DNA of 64,000 bases from the NCBI GenBank assembly GCA_034406715.1, contig CP137864.1, positions 186,001-250,000 on the forward strand, read 5' to 3'. The notes under the pieces were generated by a model. It worked only from the letters and a program-made list of their open reading frames with translations, was not told the DNA's origin and did not search any database. This document shows positions 1 through 12,992 of this stretch, piece after piece; positions within the stretch are counted from its first letter, which is position 1, and each line of letters begins with the position of its first letter. Both the position numbers and the translations under genes were made by a program. This DNA comes from Rhodotorula mucilaginosa (taxonomy: Eukaryota > Basidiomycota > Microbotryomycetes > Sporidiobolales > Sporidiobolaceae).

Positions 1-3000
1 CGCGCCAAAGAGAGTCCTGGGGTTTGCGAAGGCTCACGTCAAACTCGCTCAGGAAGAGGGTAAAGAGCGGCGCCGGTATCGCCAACGTCGGCGAAAAGAC
101 AATCCCGAGGTTGCGCAGGTTCATCTTGGACGTCTCGGCGTTCTGAGCGATCGTGCAGAGATGCGCAAAGCTATGTCGAAGTAGACGTTCTGCGTCAGCT
201 CATCGAGGTACAGCGGCAGAACAACTCGAACCCGTGGTTACAAGACACTCACAAGAAGCGGAAGAGCGTGTACTCTTCGATCGGGAGCTGTTGGACCAAC
301 TTGCCGAGCGCATTGACTTGGTCCTCGCGCCGGCGCAGGTCTGAGAGAGGATGACTGGTCAGATGGTCGAACTCGGGAAGACTTCCCTTTCCCTCCTGCA
401 CGCCAACAAAGGACTCACCTATCACGCGGAGAAAGTCGGGCTGCAGCGTCCTCGTGAGCAGTGGCGGTGGCAAGTCCCGCAAGTACTGCTTCAACAAGCC
501 GGCGACGGCGTGGACGTCGTAGAACTCGCTGCTCTGGAGCAAGTTGACGTCCCCTTCGGCATCGAAGCGCTCCTTCAACTGCCGGATCACGTTGGTACTC
601 CCGGACAAGCGGAAGATGCCTTCTTCGTTCTCGGCGTTCTGCAGAGGTTGGTACTTCAGCAACATGTAATGCCAACGGAACGGCGGTGTCCTTGCCTCAC
701 CTTGGCTTCGAGGAACTCGACGCAACGATACACGATCGCAGGCAGCTCGAGGCCCGGGCGGATCCGCGAGATCGAGACCGCTTCCTTGAGCGGGACTCCG
801 AAGACTGGCCGTGCGGGAGCTGCAACCGTCGCCTTGTCGTTCGAGCCTCGGGACGTAAAGTGCCAGAAGGACGATTTGGTCTTCTTCTGTCGCTCGATCT
901 TCTTAAACTCGAAACCGGACGGGAGAGGGACCGCATTCATCGGGCTCGAGACATCGCTGGCGGAGTACTTTGCTGCGGAGGTGTCAAAGTTGCGCTTGTC
1001 GGGACTCTGCGGTCGATCCGGAGCCGGGAGGGATCGCCAAGTCCCGCTTGAAGAAGTGGCGGCGGCGGCAGCAGATCCGGTCGGGTTCAACCTGCTTGAG
1101 CGGACGTTGGTCCCCTCAGACGAAGAAGGCGTCTCCTCTTCGAGGATTGGCGAGACCTTCTTCGCCGAGAGACCTTCCACGGCGGGCATCCCTCGCGCGA
1201 GCGCGTCCAGGTTCGACGGCAAAGAGACCGAAGGAGGAAGTTGATCCCCCGCCGACCGTACAGACAAGCCTCGTGGATCTTGCGGCGGCGGCGGCTGCAT
1301 CATCATCGAATGCGAGTCGACACTCATGCTGGCAGGACCAGAACCGGACCGCCGCCGTTCTTGCCGCACGCGGGGCGAGTCTGGTTCGTGTGCAATGGTC
1401 GGGATCGGAGGTGCCATCGGGAGCGACGAAGACGAGAAGACGCGCTCTCGCTCAGTCGATGAAGAGCGCACATTTGCCGCTCCTCCACTAGACGCTGACG
1501 CCGAAGTCGTCGCGTTCGCAGAGCGGCTTCGCGACGGTCCCCCAAGGGTTGTCAGAGCCTGGATCCACGCATCCCGCTCTTCGTCATTGTCGGCACAGAG
1601 GATGTGGTCGGCTTCGTCTTTGCCCGTCTGCGTCCGGATCAGAAGCGCGTGCGCATACGCGTCGTCGCCCGACTCGGCGGCGCGAGACGACTGCCGGCCA
1701 ATCTGAGCGGTCTGAAGCGGGATTTCGCCGACTTTACTTCCGCCGGGCTGATCACCACAAATACGAGGTGAGCTGACGTGTACCTTTGGTACAGCGGAGT
1801 GCAAGGCAAGATACGCACCGTGTCATAATATGCCAGGGCAGAGCCGGGCGTCAAGATGTAGTACCGAGTCTGCCATCCTCCAAACGCCCGTCCCTTCTTC
1901 GTGAGCCAACCCTCCTTGGCGGAGCCGGACGAGGAAGTCGACGTCCCATCAGGGACGACATCGCTAGTCAGGAAATTCTGAATGGCGGCCTTGTCTCGGA
2001 GCGAGACGGTCGTCAGCGCTTGGAGGTACCGCTCGATTGAGCTCTGTGAACACAGCAGCGGCGGTTATTAGTACAATGAGAACCGAGCAAGACCATGTGA
2101 AGAGTCGAAAGGTCCTGAAACCCACCTTTCTCTGATCGCTCCGCTGCGGCGCATGGTCCTTGAACAGACTCTTATCCGGCAAGCCGCTCAACCCTTTACT
2201 CTCCTGCCTATTCGCCTTGCTCCTCACTTGCGCATCCAAAGCCTGCAAATCGATCCAACTCTTCTCCACGCGCCAATTGGTCGGAACCGCCCCTGGTCGC
2301 TGCGTGTCCGACATGGAGGAAGAAGAAGAGGAAGGCGTCGGCGCGGCTGCGGCTGCGGCTTCGAGTTCCGAGGCGGGCGCACTGGCGAGACTGATTGCGA
2401 TCCGGAACGAGACGAGCTCCTTGTGACGTTCGGTGATCCGCAAGGACGAGGAGACGACGCGGATTTGGGCAAAGGGCAATAACGACGAGGTCAGGACGGG
2501 TCGGGTTTGCCGTTCCATCGGGAGCGGAGTTCGAGGCGAGATGGGCGGTTGCAGGGTCGGCGAAGGGAGCGCGCCCAGACCTGCTCCTCCTCCTCTCGAT
2601 TGAGGCTGGGAAATAATGCCAGTGCTGCTATCCGAAGGGCGACGAGACACCGGCGCCGAGGCGGAAGCAGTCGCGCCCACCAGGGCGCCGTCGGAAGCGG
2701 ATCCGCCAAGTCCCCCGGAGAGGACGCCCGTCATCGTCGAAGAGGAGGAAGAGGAGGGAGGATACTGCAGCTTGTTGGGCACTGAAGGTCTTCTCTCGCG
2801 AAGGGAGGAGGAGGAGGAAGACGTCGAAGGGTACTGGTGCTGCATCCGGAAGGGCGAAGCGCTCGACAACGATGCTTGGATCGAAGCCGATCTCGGCGGC
2901 GGATGCGGCGGATGCGGCGGACTCGCGAAGAGACCACCACCAGGACGCTGATCGTCCAGAGCCGGTCCAGCGAAAGACGAAGACCCACTGGAAATGGTCC

Positions 3001-4294
3001 GCTCGCGCCGCGGGAGTTGCAACTGCGCTTGGAGCTGTTCCCCCGCCGCGGCCGCCGTACGAAGCCCCGTCGTACTCGCCAGCAGCAAGGCCGGGTCGGC
3101 ATCGTGCGAACCACTTCCGCTACCACCGCCGCTGAAGGAGAACGGACTGACGGGCGAGAGAGTCGGGAGGAATCGCCGCTCGTGGAGCGGGGCCGCCGAG
3201 TCGGCGAGGAGGGGCATGCTGGCGCTCCCGCTGATTCGTGGACTAGGTTGCACCCGTCGTAGAAGAGGAGGGTTCGAACCCGGTGGCGGAGGAGTCTGCG
3301 GCGGCCGCGGCGGCGAAGGGAAAGCCCCACTGTCTTCGCTAGCGAGGTCAGATTCCTGCGAGAGCGAATTCGTGGCGATTGTGTTTCTGGACGTGACGGA
3401 ACTTCTCCCTCCGACTGCTGCTGTTGCCGAAGACGAAGAGGAAGAGGAAGAAGAAGACGCTGCTGGAATCCCGCCACCAGCAGAACGCTTGCCGAGGTCG
3501 AGCGAGCTCGCTTTCCGGAGCAGCGAAGGCGGGATCGGATCGGTCTGGCGCAGCAGAGATGTCGAATTCGGAGGCGGTGGAGTGGCCGACTTGCCGCGGA
3601 GCGAGGAAGGCGAAAAGTTGTGACTCGCGTGACCGTACGACGCGGCGGACCGAGGGGACGGCTCTGCCCCGCCCGTGTTTGTTGTGGGCGGGTAATCGAG
3701 CCAGTGCGAGGCGGCGGCGGCAGGGTCCGCTGCAGGTTGCGCACGGGGAGAAGACGACGAGAACGCTGGGGGAAAGAGAGGAGACGACGACGACGAGGTG
3801 GTGGACGACGACGAGAGGAACGGCTCGTGTCGGTTGTTGAACAGGCCCGAGTCGCTCGAAGGCATGCGTTTCGTCGCGCGCACGCTGGGTGTCGTCTCGT
3901 GCCCGTGCCCATGCCCGTGCCCGTGCCCATGGCCCGGCGTCGTGGGTCCGATCCCGAGTCCCCTCGTCGACGATGCTGCGCCGGCACCATGCTGGTCCGA
4001 GTTGCTTCTCGCGACGGCAGGAGGAGGAGGCGGTCTCGGACTATTCGCCTTGAACGACCTCCACAGCAACTCGTTCTCCTGGACTGCGGAATCGCGTTCC
4101 TGCGTCAGGGCGGCGTGCTGCGAGACGAGGCGGTTGTACCGCGAGACGAGGGTCGCGAGCGCGCGGGCGGGGTCGTTGTCGTATTCGACGAGCAGGGCCG
4201 AGAGCGAGACGGCTGCGAGGGCTTGTTCACGTTCAGCCGGAGCGATGCGAGGGGCAGCAGCAGTCGAAGACGGCGACATGTTGGCCGAGTCCAC
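1..4294 (-). CDS. BEM3: Bem3-like Rho GTPase-activating protein (PX-PH-RhoGAP), partial
   Basis: Stimulates GTP hydrolysis by Cdc42/Rho GTPases and so limits polarity signalling at the cell cortex (family knowledge). A long Ser/Pro/Gly-rich N-terminal region is encoded at about 4294-2520 and includes a run of Gly-His repeats near 3900-3935. A PX-type phosphoinositide-binding domain follows at about 2510-2130. A PH domain is next (EGWLTKKGRAF, GGWQTRYYIL, then DERDAWIQALTTL) at about 2000-1560. The RhoGAP domain begins near 850, with the arginine finger in GIFRLSG and the motif AGLLKQYLRDLPPPLL. Introns fit at about 2046-2127, 1750-1820, 639-700 and 170-245. The last visible stretch (NAETSKMNLRNLGIVFSPTL) is typical RhoGAP, and an apparent donor then leads off the window, so the C-terminus is missing. 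Start chosen at MDSANMSP; a second ATG lies five codons in. Domain order supports Bem3 rather than other RhoGAPs. Confidence 0.88.
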
Positions 4295-5076
4295 GGCGAG
4301 GGCGGGCCGGGCAGCAAGTTTGCTCTCTGCAAAAATACCGTGCTCGTCAGTGGTTGCGCAAGAACCGGCGCGCGTGTACCGTTACCGTACGTATGGCGCG
4401 AGGTGCACGGCAGACAATAGACGAGCGAGCGACTCACCCGCGTCCCTCTCTGATTCAGTCCGTCCGGCGAGCTTGTCCGATGTGCCCAAGGCTCAGAATA
4501 AGCGATACGAGTCCTCCAGCGCTCTCTTCCAAGCTGTTGTCGGTGGCTCGAGTCGAGTTGGCCGGAGACGCGGGAGACCAGACGCGTTCGTTCGTCGACT
4601 ACGTTCCGACCCTCCGTCCCGTCCAGGGGGGGGCAAGAAAGCTGGGCGGCGAGAGAGAGCAGTCGGAAGTGTCTCGGCTCCCTACACGCCCGCGCAGGCG
4701 GTGTGTGTTCTTCGGCGGTGGCGGTGAATGGACGTCGATCGCCCACAAGTCGCGTCGTCGGCGTCTGAGCCTCCCCTGTGCAGAGCTGCTTCCGCGTGAT
4801 GACGTGGCAGTGCAGTTTCATCTGCACCCAATCACTCCGCAGTATGGCGTGCACTGCGACTTTCTTTGGGTTGTTGGATCTGACCAAGGTCGACGTGCGA
4901 GCTCTCGCCCCTCGCCAGCATCGCGGCCTGCCCGCCCATCCGCCGTGTCATCTCGCCCAGCTCTCGCCAAACGCTGTTAGACTTGACTCTGTCTCTCCGC
5001 TTTCATCTGCATCCGGCTACTCCGCGCATCCCTAGATTTCTGCCTGCAGAGTTCAGCCACAAGGACAACCGACGCC
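4295..5076. promoter_or_regulatory. Divergent intergenic region between RhoGAP gene and SSU1-like gene
   Basis: About 780 bp separate two divergent starts and should hold both promoters. Open frames here on both strands are low-complexity, Arg/Ser-rich and match nothing I recognise, so I call no gene. No TATA box or operator could be assigned. Confidence 0.5.
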
Positions 5077-7259
5077 ATGATGCGCTTCGATGGGCAGGAT
5101 CCATCCCTCGCACCCCTCGAGAACGTCGCCTCGGACCGGCGCACTCCTGCTGCCGTCGCTCCACTCTCGGACCGACACCGCGATCACGCCCCTCGGAGCG
5201 CCGCCGACCGCCACGACGAGTTCACCCTCGTAGAGGCCAAATCTAGAACAACAGACCAGAGCAGCCACGAAGGCTTCCACGGGACCAGCGAAGGAGGAGG
5301 AGAAGGGAGCGCAACTCCAGCAGCAGAAGAAGCCGGGCCGACGGCAGCAGGGGCAAAGACCTGGCACAACCCCATCTTTGCAGACAAGGCCCGCGGCATC
5401 AGAACTCGGGCGTTGCGATTTGTGAGTTGCCCCCATTCAAAGGTCGAGCTCCCAAGACACAGCTGACGCTCAATGGTGGCCTTGGAACCCAGACTTCATC
5501 GTGGTTCAGCGTTACGATGGTACGTCTTTTCCCTGGCCCACAAACAAGGTCGCAAAAGTGCTTGATAATAACGACACACACGACGGCGCGCAGGGTACCG
5601 GAATCGTCAACATTTTGTTCTTCGGGCTGCCATGGCTCGAGAGCCACGCCGCGTTCCGAGCGATCGGCTGCGCCTTCCTCGTCGGCAACATGATCCTCTT
5701 TGGCGCCTTCACCTTCCTGACCCTCTTGCGGTACTACCTCTCGCCGCGAATCTTTATCGCCATGCTGCACCACGAGACCCACTCGCTCTTCCTCGGGACC
5801 ATCCCCATGGGGTTGGTCACGATCGTGTCGGGAATCGCGGCAACCGGAGAAGAGTACGGGCTCAAGACGCTCGATGCTGCCCTCGTCCTGTACTGGATCA
5901 CGGTCGGTGAGTCGAAAAGTCGTTGTAACTTTTTTGAGACTCGCTCTTGGAAACGACTGACACGAACGCATCCCTCGCTCCGGCCCGCAGGCCTCTCCTG
6001 CCTGACTGCGTTCGGCGTCCCCTTCATCATGTTCACGCAACACAAGCACGCCGCCGAAACCATGACCGCGGCCTGGCTCCTCCCCATCGTCCCCATGATC
6101 ACCTCCGCCTCGGTCGGGAGCACCATGTGCAAACTCCTCCTCGCGCAGGACCGCCTCTCGTACTGCATGACGGTCCTCATCGGGTCGTACTTGTGCGCCG
6201 GGATCGGAATGCTCCTCGCCATGGCCATCATCGTGTTGTACATCCAGAGGCTCGTGTTGCATCATTTGCCGCCGAGGGAAGTGATCGTCTCGTCGTGGTT
6301 GCCGGTCGGTCCGATCGGACAAGGCGGATACGCCCTCATCGAGTTGGTGAGTCCCAGTCCCACACTCTCTTTGGGCAGACTCCCGGCCCGAAACTTCCGT
6401 CGGGTCGGAGGGAGGTCGCGCCTGTTTGCTGAAAGACGTTTCACGCTTACGTCCGTCCGTCCGTTTCCAGGGCATCGTCGCCACCCAACTCTTCCCGCGC
6501 TACACAACCCTGCACCCTGACCAACCCTACCTCAACATGATCGCCCCGCCCATGCTCGGTTCCGCCGTCCTCCTCGGACTCTTGCTCTGGGGCCTCGGGA
6601 TCTGGTTCGCCCTGTTGGCCATCTTTTCGATCGCGGCGCAGTTCAGAGAGTCGACGACGACGCCGGAGGGGAAAAAGACGGCCGTGTTCAATATGGGTTG
6701 GTGGGCTTTCACGTGAGTCGCGCGCGTCGCGTGCTTCTTCGTGTACCTCGTGACTAGACCTTTACGCGCTCGAGACTGCTGATCAAGTTGCGATTGATGC
6801 GCAAAACATGAACAGCTTCCCGCTCGGATCGCTTACGCTCCTCACGTTTGCGCTCGGCCAAGTCTTCAACTCGATGTTTTTCAAGTGCGCATTTCGAAAC
6901 GTCTCGTCGCGCTTCTCGCGTTGTTTCCTCCTGATTGACCCACTCTTATACATTACGGACGACAGGGTGTGCTCTACGATCATGACTGCAGCAGTGACCG
7001 CGCTCTGGGTGGTCGTCTTCATCCCGACCTGCATCGGGTTCTGCCGGTACGTTTCCGCTTCATCGGCACCTCAGCTTCCCGGGTGGCTTACCGCGTCGTC
7101 TGATACTGATCGAGCCTTGCGAGCGCTTCGTACAGCGGGACGCTCTTCTCTGCGCCGTGCTTGCAAGCCCTGCCGCGCGAATACGTCGACAAGCTCGCGC
7201 CTGCGGAAGGGGGTGCGCCGCTCCGGAAAGCGGAGAAGCAAGCTCAGGCGGGAGCGTAG
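5077..7259 (+). CDS. SSU1: SSU1-type sulfite efflux pump (TDT/SLAC1 family)
   Basis: Ten-helix plasma-membrane transporter; Ssu1 relatives export sulfite and confer sulfite tolerance, while other TDT members carry malate or C4-dicarboxylates. Eight exons join in frame: 5077-5421, 5493-5519, 5594-5906, 5991-6346, 6471-6712, 6816-6884, 6966-7046, 7136-7259, giving 518 codons plus stop. Family motifs appear in order: WFSVTMGTGIV, FLGTIPMGLVTI, GPIGQGGYALIELG and NMGWWAFTFPLGSL, with a tail (GTLFSAPCLQALP) resembling the Ssu1 C-terminus. The GPxGQGG motif favours sulfite over malate transport. A soluble N-terminal region of about 115 residues precedes the first helix. Exon 2 is only 27 nt. The first of two adjacent ATGs is used as start; the second is equally possible. 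The gene heads a run of three same-strand transporter genes. Confidence 0.9.
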
Positions 7260-7506
7260 GGTTGTGCTCTTTGTATCCCAGATAGAGCATATATAAGAAT
7301 ATGTAACGATATTGCACTTGTACATATCTCCGGGCTCGTTTGAAGCGGCCGCCGGCAAGTCAAATCGAGCCCTTTCTCTCTCGGCCGAATCGGCACGTCG
7401 GAGGGCTATTCTCAGCAGACTTTGATCCTCCGACATTGCCCGCAGGAGGGGCTTAACTTGACAGTGCGCGTGCTCATGCATCTTACTCGGTGACCACTCT
7501 GGGTGC

Positions 7507-9852
7507 GTGCTCTCCTCCACCTCCCCAACGCCCGATATGGCGACCCCGCACCCAACTCCGCCGGCGGCGGAGATTCACAATCCGGTTCATCCGACCACCG
7601 CGGCAACTATTCCTCCGCCAGCCCGGGATAGTCGTGAGGAGGCAGCTCTACCGGGAGATGACGGCATGACCGCCGTCGAGGCGATCAAGAGTCGAGGCGT
7701 CGACTTGCAGAAGGAGTGGACGGAATCGCCCGAACACCCGCAGAATTGGCCGGACCGGAAACGATGGACAATCGCACTCGTCATTGCATTGACTGGCTTT
7801 CTGGTGCGCACTGTTCCTCTTTCCTTGCGAGGAGGGGTCGATGCGGCAAAGACAGCGAGTTGACGACGGTACCCGCCTCGGCGCAGAGTACGGCCGACTC
7901 GTCCGTCTTTGTCGCCGACATCCCAACCGTCCAGGACCGATACAACGCCAGCAAAGAACTCGCAACTCTTACCATCTCGCTCTACGTGGTCGGGCTCGGC
8001 TGCGGACCGTTCGTGTTTGCGCCGCTGAGCGAGCTGTACGGACGTCAGCGCGGTTATGTCGTTTCGATGATCGGTTCGTCGAAGTTATCACTCCAGCATC
8101 ATCCCTTTCAGCGCCACTAACTATCGTACATACAGGCTTCACCTTTATGAACCTCGGATGTTGCTTCGTCGACAAGTGAGGCGTTTCAGCTCGCGCTTTG
8201 ACTGCGACGGAAAGTTTCGCTCCGCATGCTGACAAGCTGCATACTTTGATTGCCGTCGCCATTCAGTCTACCAGGCTTTATTGTGTTGCGCTTGTGAGTC
8301 ACAGGCCGCTCGTATCTGCGCTACCTCGCGACTGACCCGGATCCGTTCGCAGTCTTGCGGGCTTTTTCGGGAGCAGTGGTCCTGGCTTAGGAGTCGCCAC
8401 TATCTCCGATCGTAAGTCCCGATACGCACCGAGAGATGCTCTCCTGGAGCTCACAAGCTGCTTGCAGTCTTTAAGCCCTACGAACGTGGTCGTCCGATTG
8501 CGATTTATGGCATCGTGAGTTCCGCCCGCAAACTCGCTCAATTTTCTGCTCCGGATCTGACGCTTGTTCGCTCCCTGCAGGGACCGATGCTCGGTACGCA
8601 CACCTGCCGACTCTGAGCTAAGTGTGTTACGTACGCTGACGAGTCCTTGCATGACGGGCAGGTCCGGTCATCGGATCCTTACTCGGAGAATGGCTCGTCC
8701 TCCTCTCCTGGCGCTGGCCCATGCGCCTCATGACTATCCTGATCGGCATCAACACGTGTTGCGTGATTCTGTTTATGCGCGAAACATACAGTCCGGTGCT
8801 CGAGCGGAAGTGGCTCACGCGAAGGATCGCGGCGGAGACGAGCGAGAAAGGCGAGGAGGCGGACGCAATCGTCGCATCTGTTGCGCCGCAGCCCAGCTTC
8901 CGCGAGCTTGCCGTCCGAACCTTCACTGTACGTCCCATTCTTGCAGCTTCTGGTGTTGAGCGCTGGTTGGTTTCCACACGAGCGAAAAGTTGACGACTCC
9001 CGTCACCTGCGCAGCGACCGCCTCGGCTGCTGATGAACCCGATCTGCGGGATGTTCGCTACATACTATTCGATCTGCTACGGGTCCATTTATATCTTCAT
9101 TGTCTCGACGTAAGCCTAGGCGGATCTGAGCGCCTCGTCCATGACTGACTCACTCGCTCCACCGGATGCTAACGGATTCCTCGAAGCCGTTCAGAACTGA
9201 CGCCTCTTTCGAACGCAGGCCTCTACTCTTTTCCAAGCACAACGACAACCTGTTCTCGTACAACTGGCCGGCAGGAACGGCTGGACTCGGCTACGTCCCG
9301 ATCGGTATTGGTTTCGTCGCCTCAGCAATGACGGCAGCTTTCACGCAAGATCGAATCTACAAGCACCTCTCACGCCGCTACGGCACTCGAGGCGTGCCCG
9401 AGTACCGTCTGGTCCTAACCCAGGTGAGCCATTACGCCCACTCCGCTGTACATGAACCGCGATTGACGGTTTGAGCACAGATCGGCATGATCATCTTCCC
9501 GGCGGGCCTCTTGATGTACGGCTGGACCGCCCAAGCTCAAACACATTGGATCCTACCAATGATCGGCAGCGTCGTCTTCTCCTACGGCTTGATGCTCTGC
9601 TTCAACTCGCTGCAGAATTATTTGGTCGACGCGTTCTACCCGTACGGCGCCGCCGCGATGGCGGGCGCGACGCTGCTGCGCAGCGTGACGGGAGCGATCC
9701 TCCCCATCTTTTCTCCGATCATGTACAAGAACCTCGGCTACGGGATCGGCAATACGATCATCGCCTGTGTACTCCTCCCCGCCATCCCGGCACCGTTCGT
9801 CGTCTTCAAAGCTGGCGAACGATTACGCGAACGGTGGAAGTTCAGGCCGTAA
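7507..9852 (+). CDS. MFS drug:H+ antiporter, DHA1 family (upstream tandem copy)
   Basis: Predicted 12-helix plasma-membrane proton antiporter exporting drugs, polyamines or other small molecules; substrate unknown. Eleven exons join in frame: 7507-7803, 7887-8073, 8136-8175, 8267-8293, 8353-8411, 8468-8514, 8581-8593, 8662-8927, 9015-9109, 9219-9423, 9481-9852, giving 535 codons plus stop. DHA1 hallmarks are APLSELYGRQRGYVVSM (motif A) and GPMLGPVIGSLLGEW (motif C). The cytoplasmic N-terminus (about 95 residues) ends with the HPQNWPDRKRW segment usual just before helix 1. Exons 4 and 7 are only 27 and 13 nt, and exon 2 uses a GTTCGT donor. The next gene downstream is a close paralogue with the same exon pattern. 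An ATG ten codons further in is an alternative start. Confidence 0.9.
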
Positions 9853-10753
9853 CCGGACATCGGTGGTGGCGCCTATAGATACCTCCGTCACCGCGGGACT
9901 CGCTCCGGTGGCCGTGGCTCGGAGGAAGACGTGGCGGTCCACCTCGGTTTCGGACTCTCGGCGGCGTTCGTGCGATCCGACCACTTCGGCTCGCCCAAAA
10001 AAGCGGGCTGCTCGAGCACGCGCTGACCATCGGCTGATCGTACGTCTATCTGTTCACTTGCGAAGGAGTAAAGTCGTGGACTGACTCGCCGAAGCTTTCA
10101 TGAACTGCTTGCGACTTGCCACCTTCTCCAGCGTCGCCAAATCGGGCTGACAGCACCTGCGGAGGTTGTCCCGTCCTTACCGATGCCAAAGCCCGCGCAT
10201 CCGAGCGTCGCCCGAGGTCGCTGCCTAGGAGAGGTCGCAAGTCATGAATGCTCGAACGCAGATTTCCTTCCTCTCCGGTACGTCCTGTCTGAGTCCTCGG
10301 CTTCCGTGGTTACTCCTCGACTGACATGCTAACGCCTTGGTATCGGAATTCAGGCTGGCGTGCTCTCCGGTCCTGGCATCCGCCGCTGGCGGAGACGAGG
10401 CGCCAACCCTGTGGCGTGGCAAAATAGAGATGTTTCGTTCCGAAGAAGGAGCTTTTGCGCCTACAACAGACTCGGTGACCTCCTCCGTAGACAGACCAGT
10501 AGTAGACAAAAGAACTTCAGCAGGTCGGTAACGATACGGGAAATTTCCACCCAGAAATCACGCTCCGGGTCGCCGTCGGCAGCGTTCTCTCGGCCGACTG
10601 CTCGATCGGCCAAGACGAACAGCTTCTCATCAGTCTGCGCTGCGGACTCGCTCGTTGGCACCGCGCTTAGCATGTTCGACCAGCTTCTCTTCACTGATGA
10701 AGTCTGATGCACTTGTACTATACGACTTCGCCTGCAGCCTGTACTGAGCGAGA
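9853..10753. other. Intergenic gap between tandem MFS genes
   Basis: About 900 bp with no gene I can support. It should contain the 3' end of the first transporter gene and the promoter of the second. Short open frames do not match the transporters or any family I know. Confidence 0.5.
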
Positions 10754-12992
10754 ATGCTCCCTTCGCCTCCAAGTCGCCGGACAACGCCTTCGACGTCCGC
10801 AAGCACGACATCCTCAAAATCGCAGAGGCCGTCAGAATCGATTGGCGCGCAAGACGAAGTGGTGGAGGAGCGCATGAGCAAGCTCGACACGGCGATAACG
10901 AGTCCGACCGTCGACTTGCAGAAGGAATGGACCGAATCGCCCCAACATCCGCAGAACTGGCCAGACCGCAGAAGATGGACAATCGCACTCGTCATTGCAT
11001 TGACGGGCTTCCTTGTACGTGACTTCCTTGTTCTCCCGTGGCTCGGATACTCGGCGTGCGCGCTGACGCCGACCCGGTCTCCGGCAGAGCACGGCCGACT
11101 CGTCCGTTTTTGTCGCCGACATTCCGATCGTCCAGGAGCGCTACGGCACGAGCAGGGAAACCGCGACCTTGACGCTTTCACTTTACCTCGTCGGGCTCGG
11201 ATGCGGACCGTTTGTCTTTGCGCCGTTGAGCGAACTCTACGGGCGACAACGTGCTTACGTCGTTTCCATGATCGGTGAGTTGCTGAACTCATGCTTGCAG
11301 CGTACATTCTGCTGACCATTGTTGCCGTCGTGTGCACAGGCTTTACACTGATGAACCTAGGATGCTGCTTTGTCGATAGGTGCGTTTCACGTCCGCTTGC
11401 TCGGGTCAAAGGTTCCTTCCTCCCTTTGCGGCCCGCCACTCATTCGCTTTCCCGACGATCAGTCTCCCTGGCATCATCGTGTTGCGATTGTGAGTCCACA
11501 AACTCTTGAGCTCGTCCGTGTCGCCGACGCCAACGCTGACTCTGCTGATTCTCGCGCAGTCTCGCGGGCTTCTTCGGCAGCAGCGGCCCAGGTCTCGGAG
11601 TCGCGACCATCTCGGATTGTGAGCTCGTTGCTTGCACCGCACAGAAACAGCCCAATTAATGCTTCTTTCTGCACTCAGTGTTCAGACCGCATGAACGGGG
11701 TGGACCGATTGCGATATATGGCATCGTGAGTCGCTCGGCTAGAATCGCTGCGTCGTTCCTGCTAACGACTCTGATCTGCAGGGCCCTATGCTCGGTTCGT
11801 TGGCCGCGCACTCCAGCTCACTTGACGGAGAGGCGTATGAAGCTTACCCTGCCACCACGCTGACACAGGTCCCGTCGTCGGATCGCTCTTGGGCGGCTGG
11901 CTCGTCCTCATTTCGTGGCGTTGGCCGATGCGCCTCATGACCATCATCATCGGCATCAATACAGTTTGCGTGATTGCGTTCATGCGCGAGACGTTCGGGC
12001 CGGTGCTGGAACGAGAATGGCTCGCCCAGCGACTTCAAGACGAGGATGGCGAAAAAGGCGAGCCCGAAGCAATCGTCTCTTCAGCCGTACCGCAAATAAC
12101 TTTCCACGAGCTTGTGATTCGGACGTTCACGGTATGTACTCCAAGACTCGCTGCAACCTGGAGGCATTGACCCAATGCCTAGCACATCTCTGCAGCGCCC
12201 GCCTCGCCTCCTTGCAAACCCGGTCTGCGCGATCTTCTCGACATACTATGCATACGTGTATTCATGCATATTTTGCTTCATTGTGACGATGTACGTAATC
12301 AAGTCCCTTCGATATCTCCGTGGCTGTTCTGACGTTCCGAAGCAACAGACCGCTGTTGTACGCTCGCCACCACGAGCCCACGGACCTCTTCACCTACAAC
12401 TGGCCGGCTGGAACCGCAGGCTTGGCCTATATCCCTCTCGGCATCGGCTTCGTCGGATCTGCAATCACGGCCGCCTTGACTCAAGATCGCATCTATCGTT
12501 ATCTCTCGGAACGGAGTAGGAACGACGGCATCCCAGAATACAGGCTCGTCGTGACACAGGTATGCTGCGCAATTCTCTTGTTTGACCGCAAGCACATTTT
12601 CTGAATGAGCAAGCGTGCAGATCGGCATGGTCATTTTCCCCGTCGGCCTCTTCATCTTCGGCTGGACCGCTCAAGCCGAAACGCATTGGATCCTGCCCAT
12701 GATCGGCAGCGTCGTCTTCTCCTACGGTTTAATGCTCTGCTTCAACTCGCTGCAGACGTACATCTCCGACGCCTTTTACCCGTACGGAGCAGCGGCGATG
12801 GCAGGCGCGACGTTGCTGAGATCTGCGACGGGCGCAATCATGCCCATCTTTGCGCCCATCATGTATCGGAACCTCGGGTACGGCGTGGGCAGTACCATCC
12901 TGGCCTCCGTTGCCGCCGTCGCTATACCCGCGCCTTTCCTCATGTTCTTCTACGGAGAAAGATTCCGCGGCAGATTCAAATTCGTTCCCTAG
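10754..12992 (+). CDS. MFS drug:H+ antiporter, DHA1 family (downstream tandem copy)
   Basis: Close paralogue of the transporter ending at 9852. Eleven exons join in frame: 10754-11014, 11088-11274, 11340-11379, 11463-11489, 11560-11618, 11679-11725, 11782-11794, 11869-12131, 12196-12290, 12349-12559, 12621-12992, giving 524 codons plus stop. Eight of eleven exons have exactly the same length as in the upstream copy, including the 27- and 13-nt exons; exons 8 and 10 differ by multiples of three. Motif A (APLSELYGRQRAYVVSM) and motif C (GPMLGPVVGSLLGGW) are intact. The cytoplasmic N-terminus differs most between copies, while the last exon is nearly the same. Two complete copies suggest dosage or substrate divergence; the substrate cannot be read from sequence. 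Confidence 0.9.

Noticed and set aside
3260-3285. GGTTCGAACC-like tRNA T-loop
   Set aside because: It lies inside the RhoGAP coding region, and no acceptor stem or anticodon arm can be placed around it.
3890-3940. Hexanucleotide repeat in the RhoGAP gene as a functional array
   Set aside because: In-frame Gly-His coding repeat in a disordered region; likely replication slippage.
4354-4980. Open frames in the divergent promoter region
   Set aside because: Low-complexity Arg/Ser/Pro sequence with no homology and no convincing splice context.
5399-6484. A 361-codon minus-strand frame over the sulfite exporter
   Set aside because: Charge-rich nonsense sequence (many Glu/Asp/His/Arg) antisense to membrane helices; a typical shadow.
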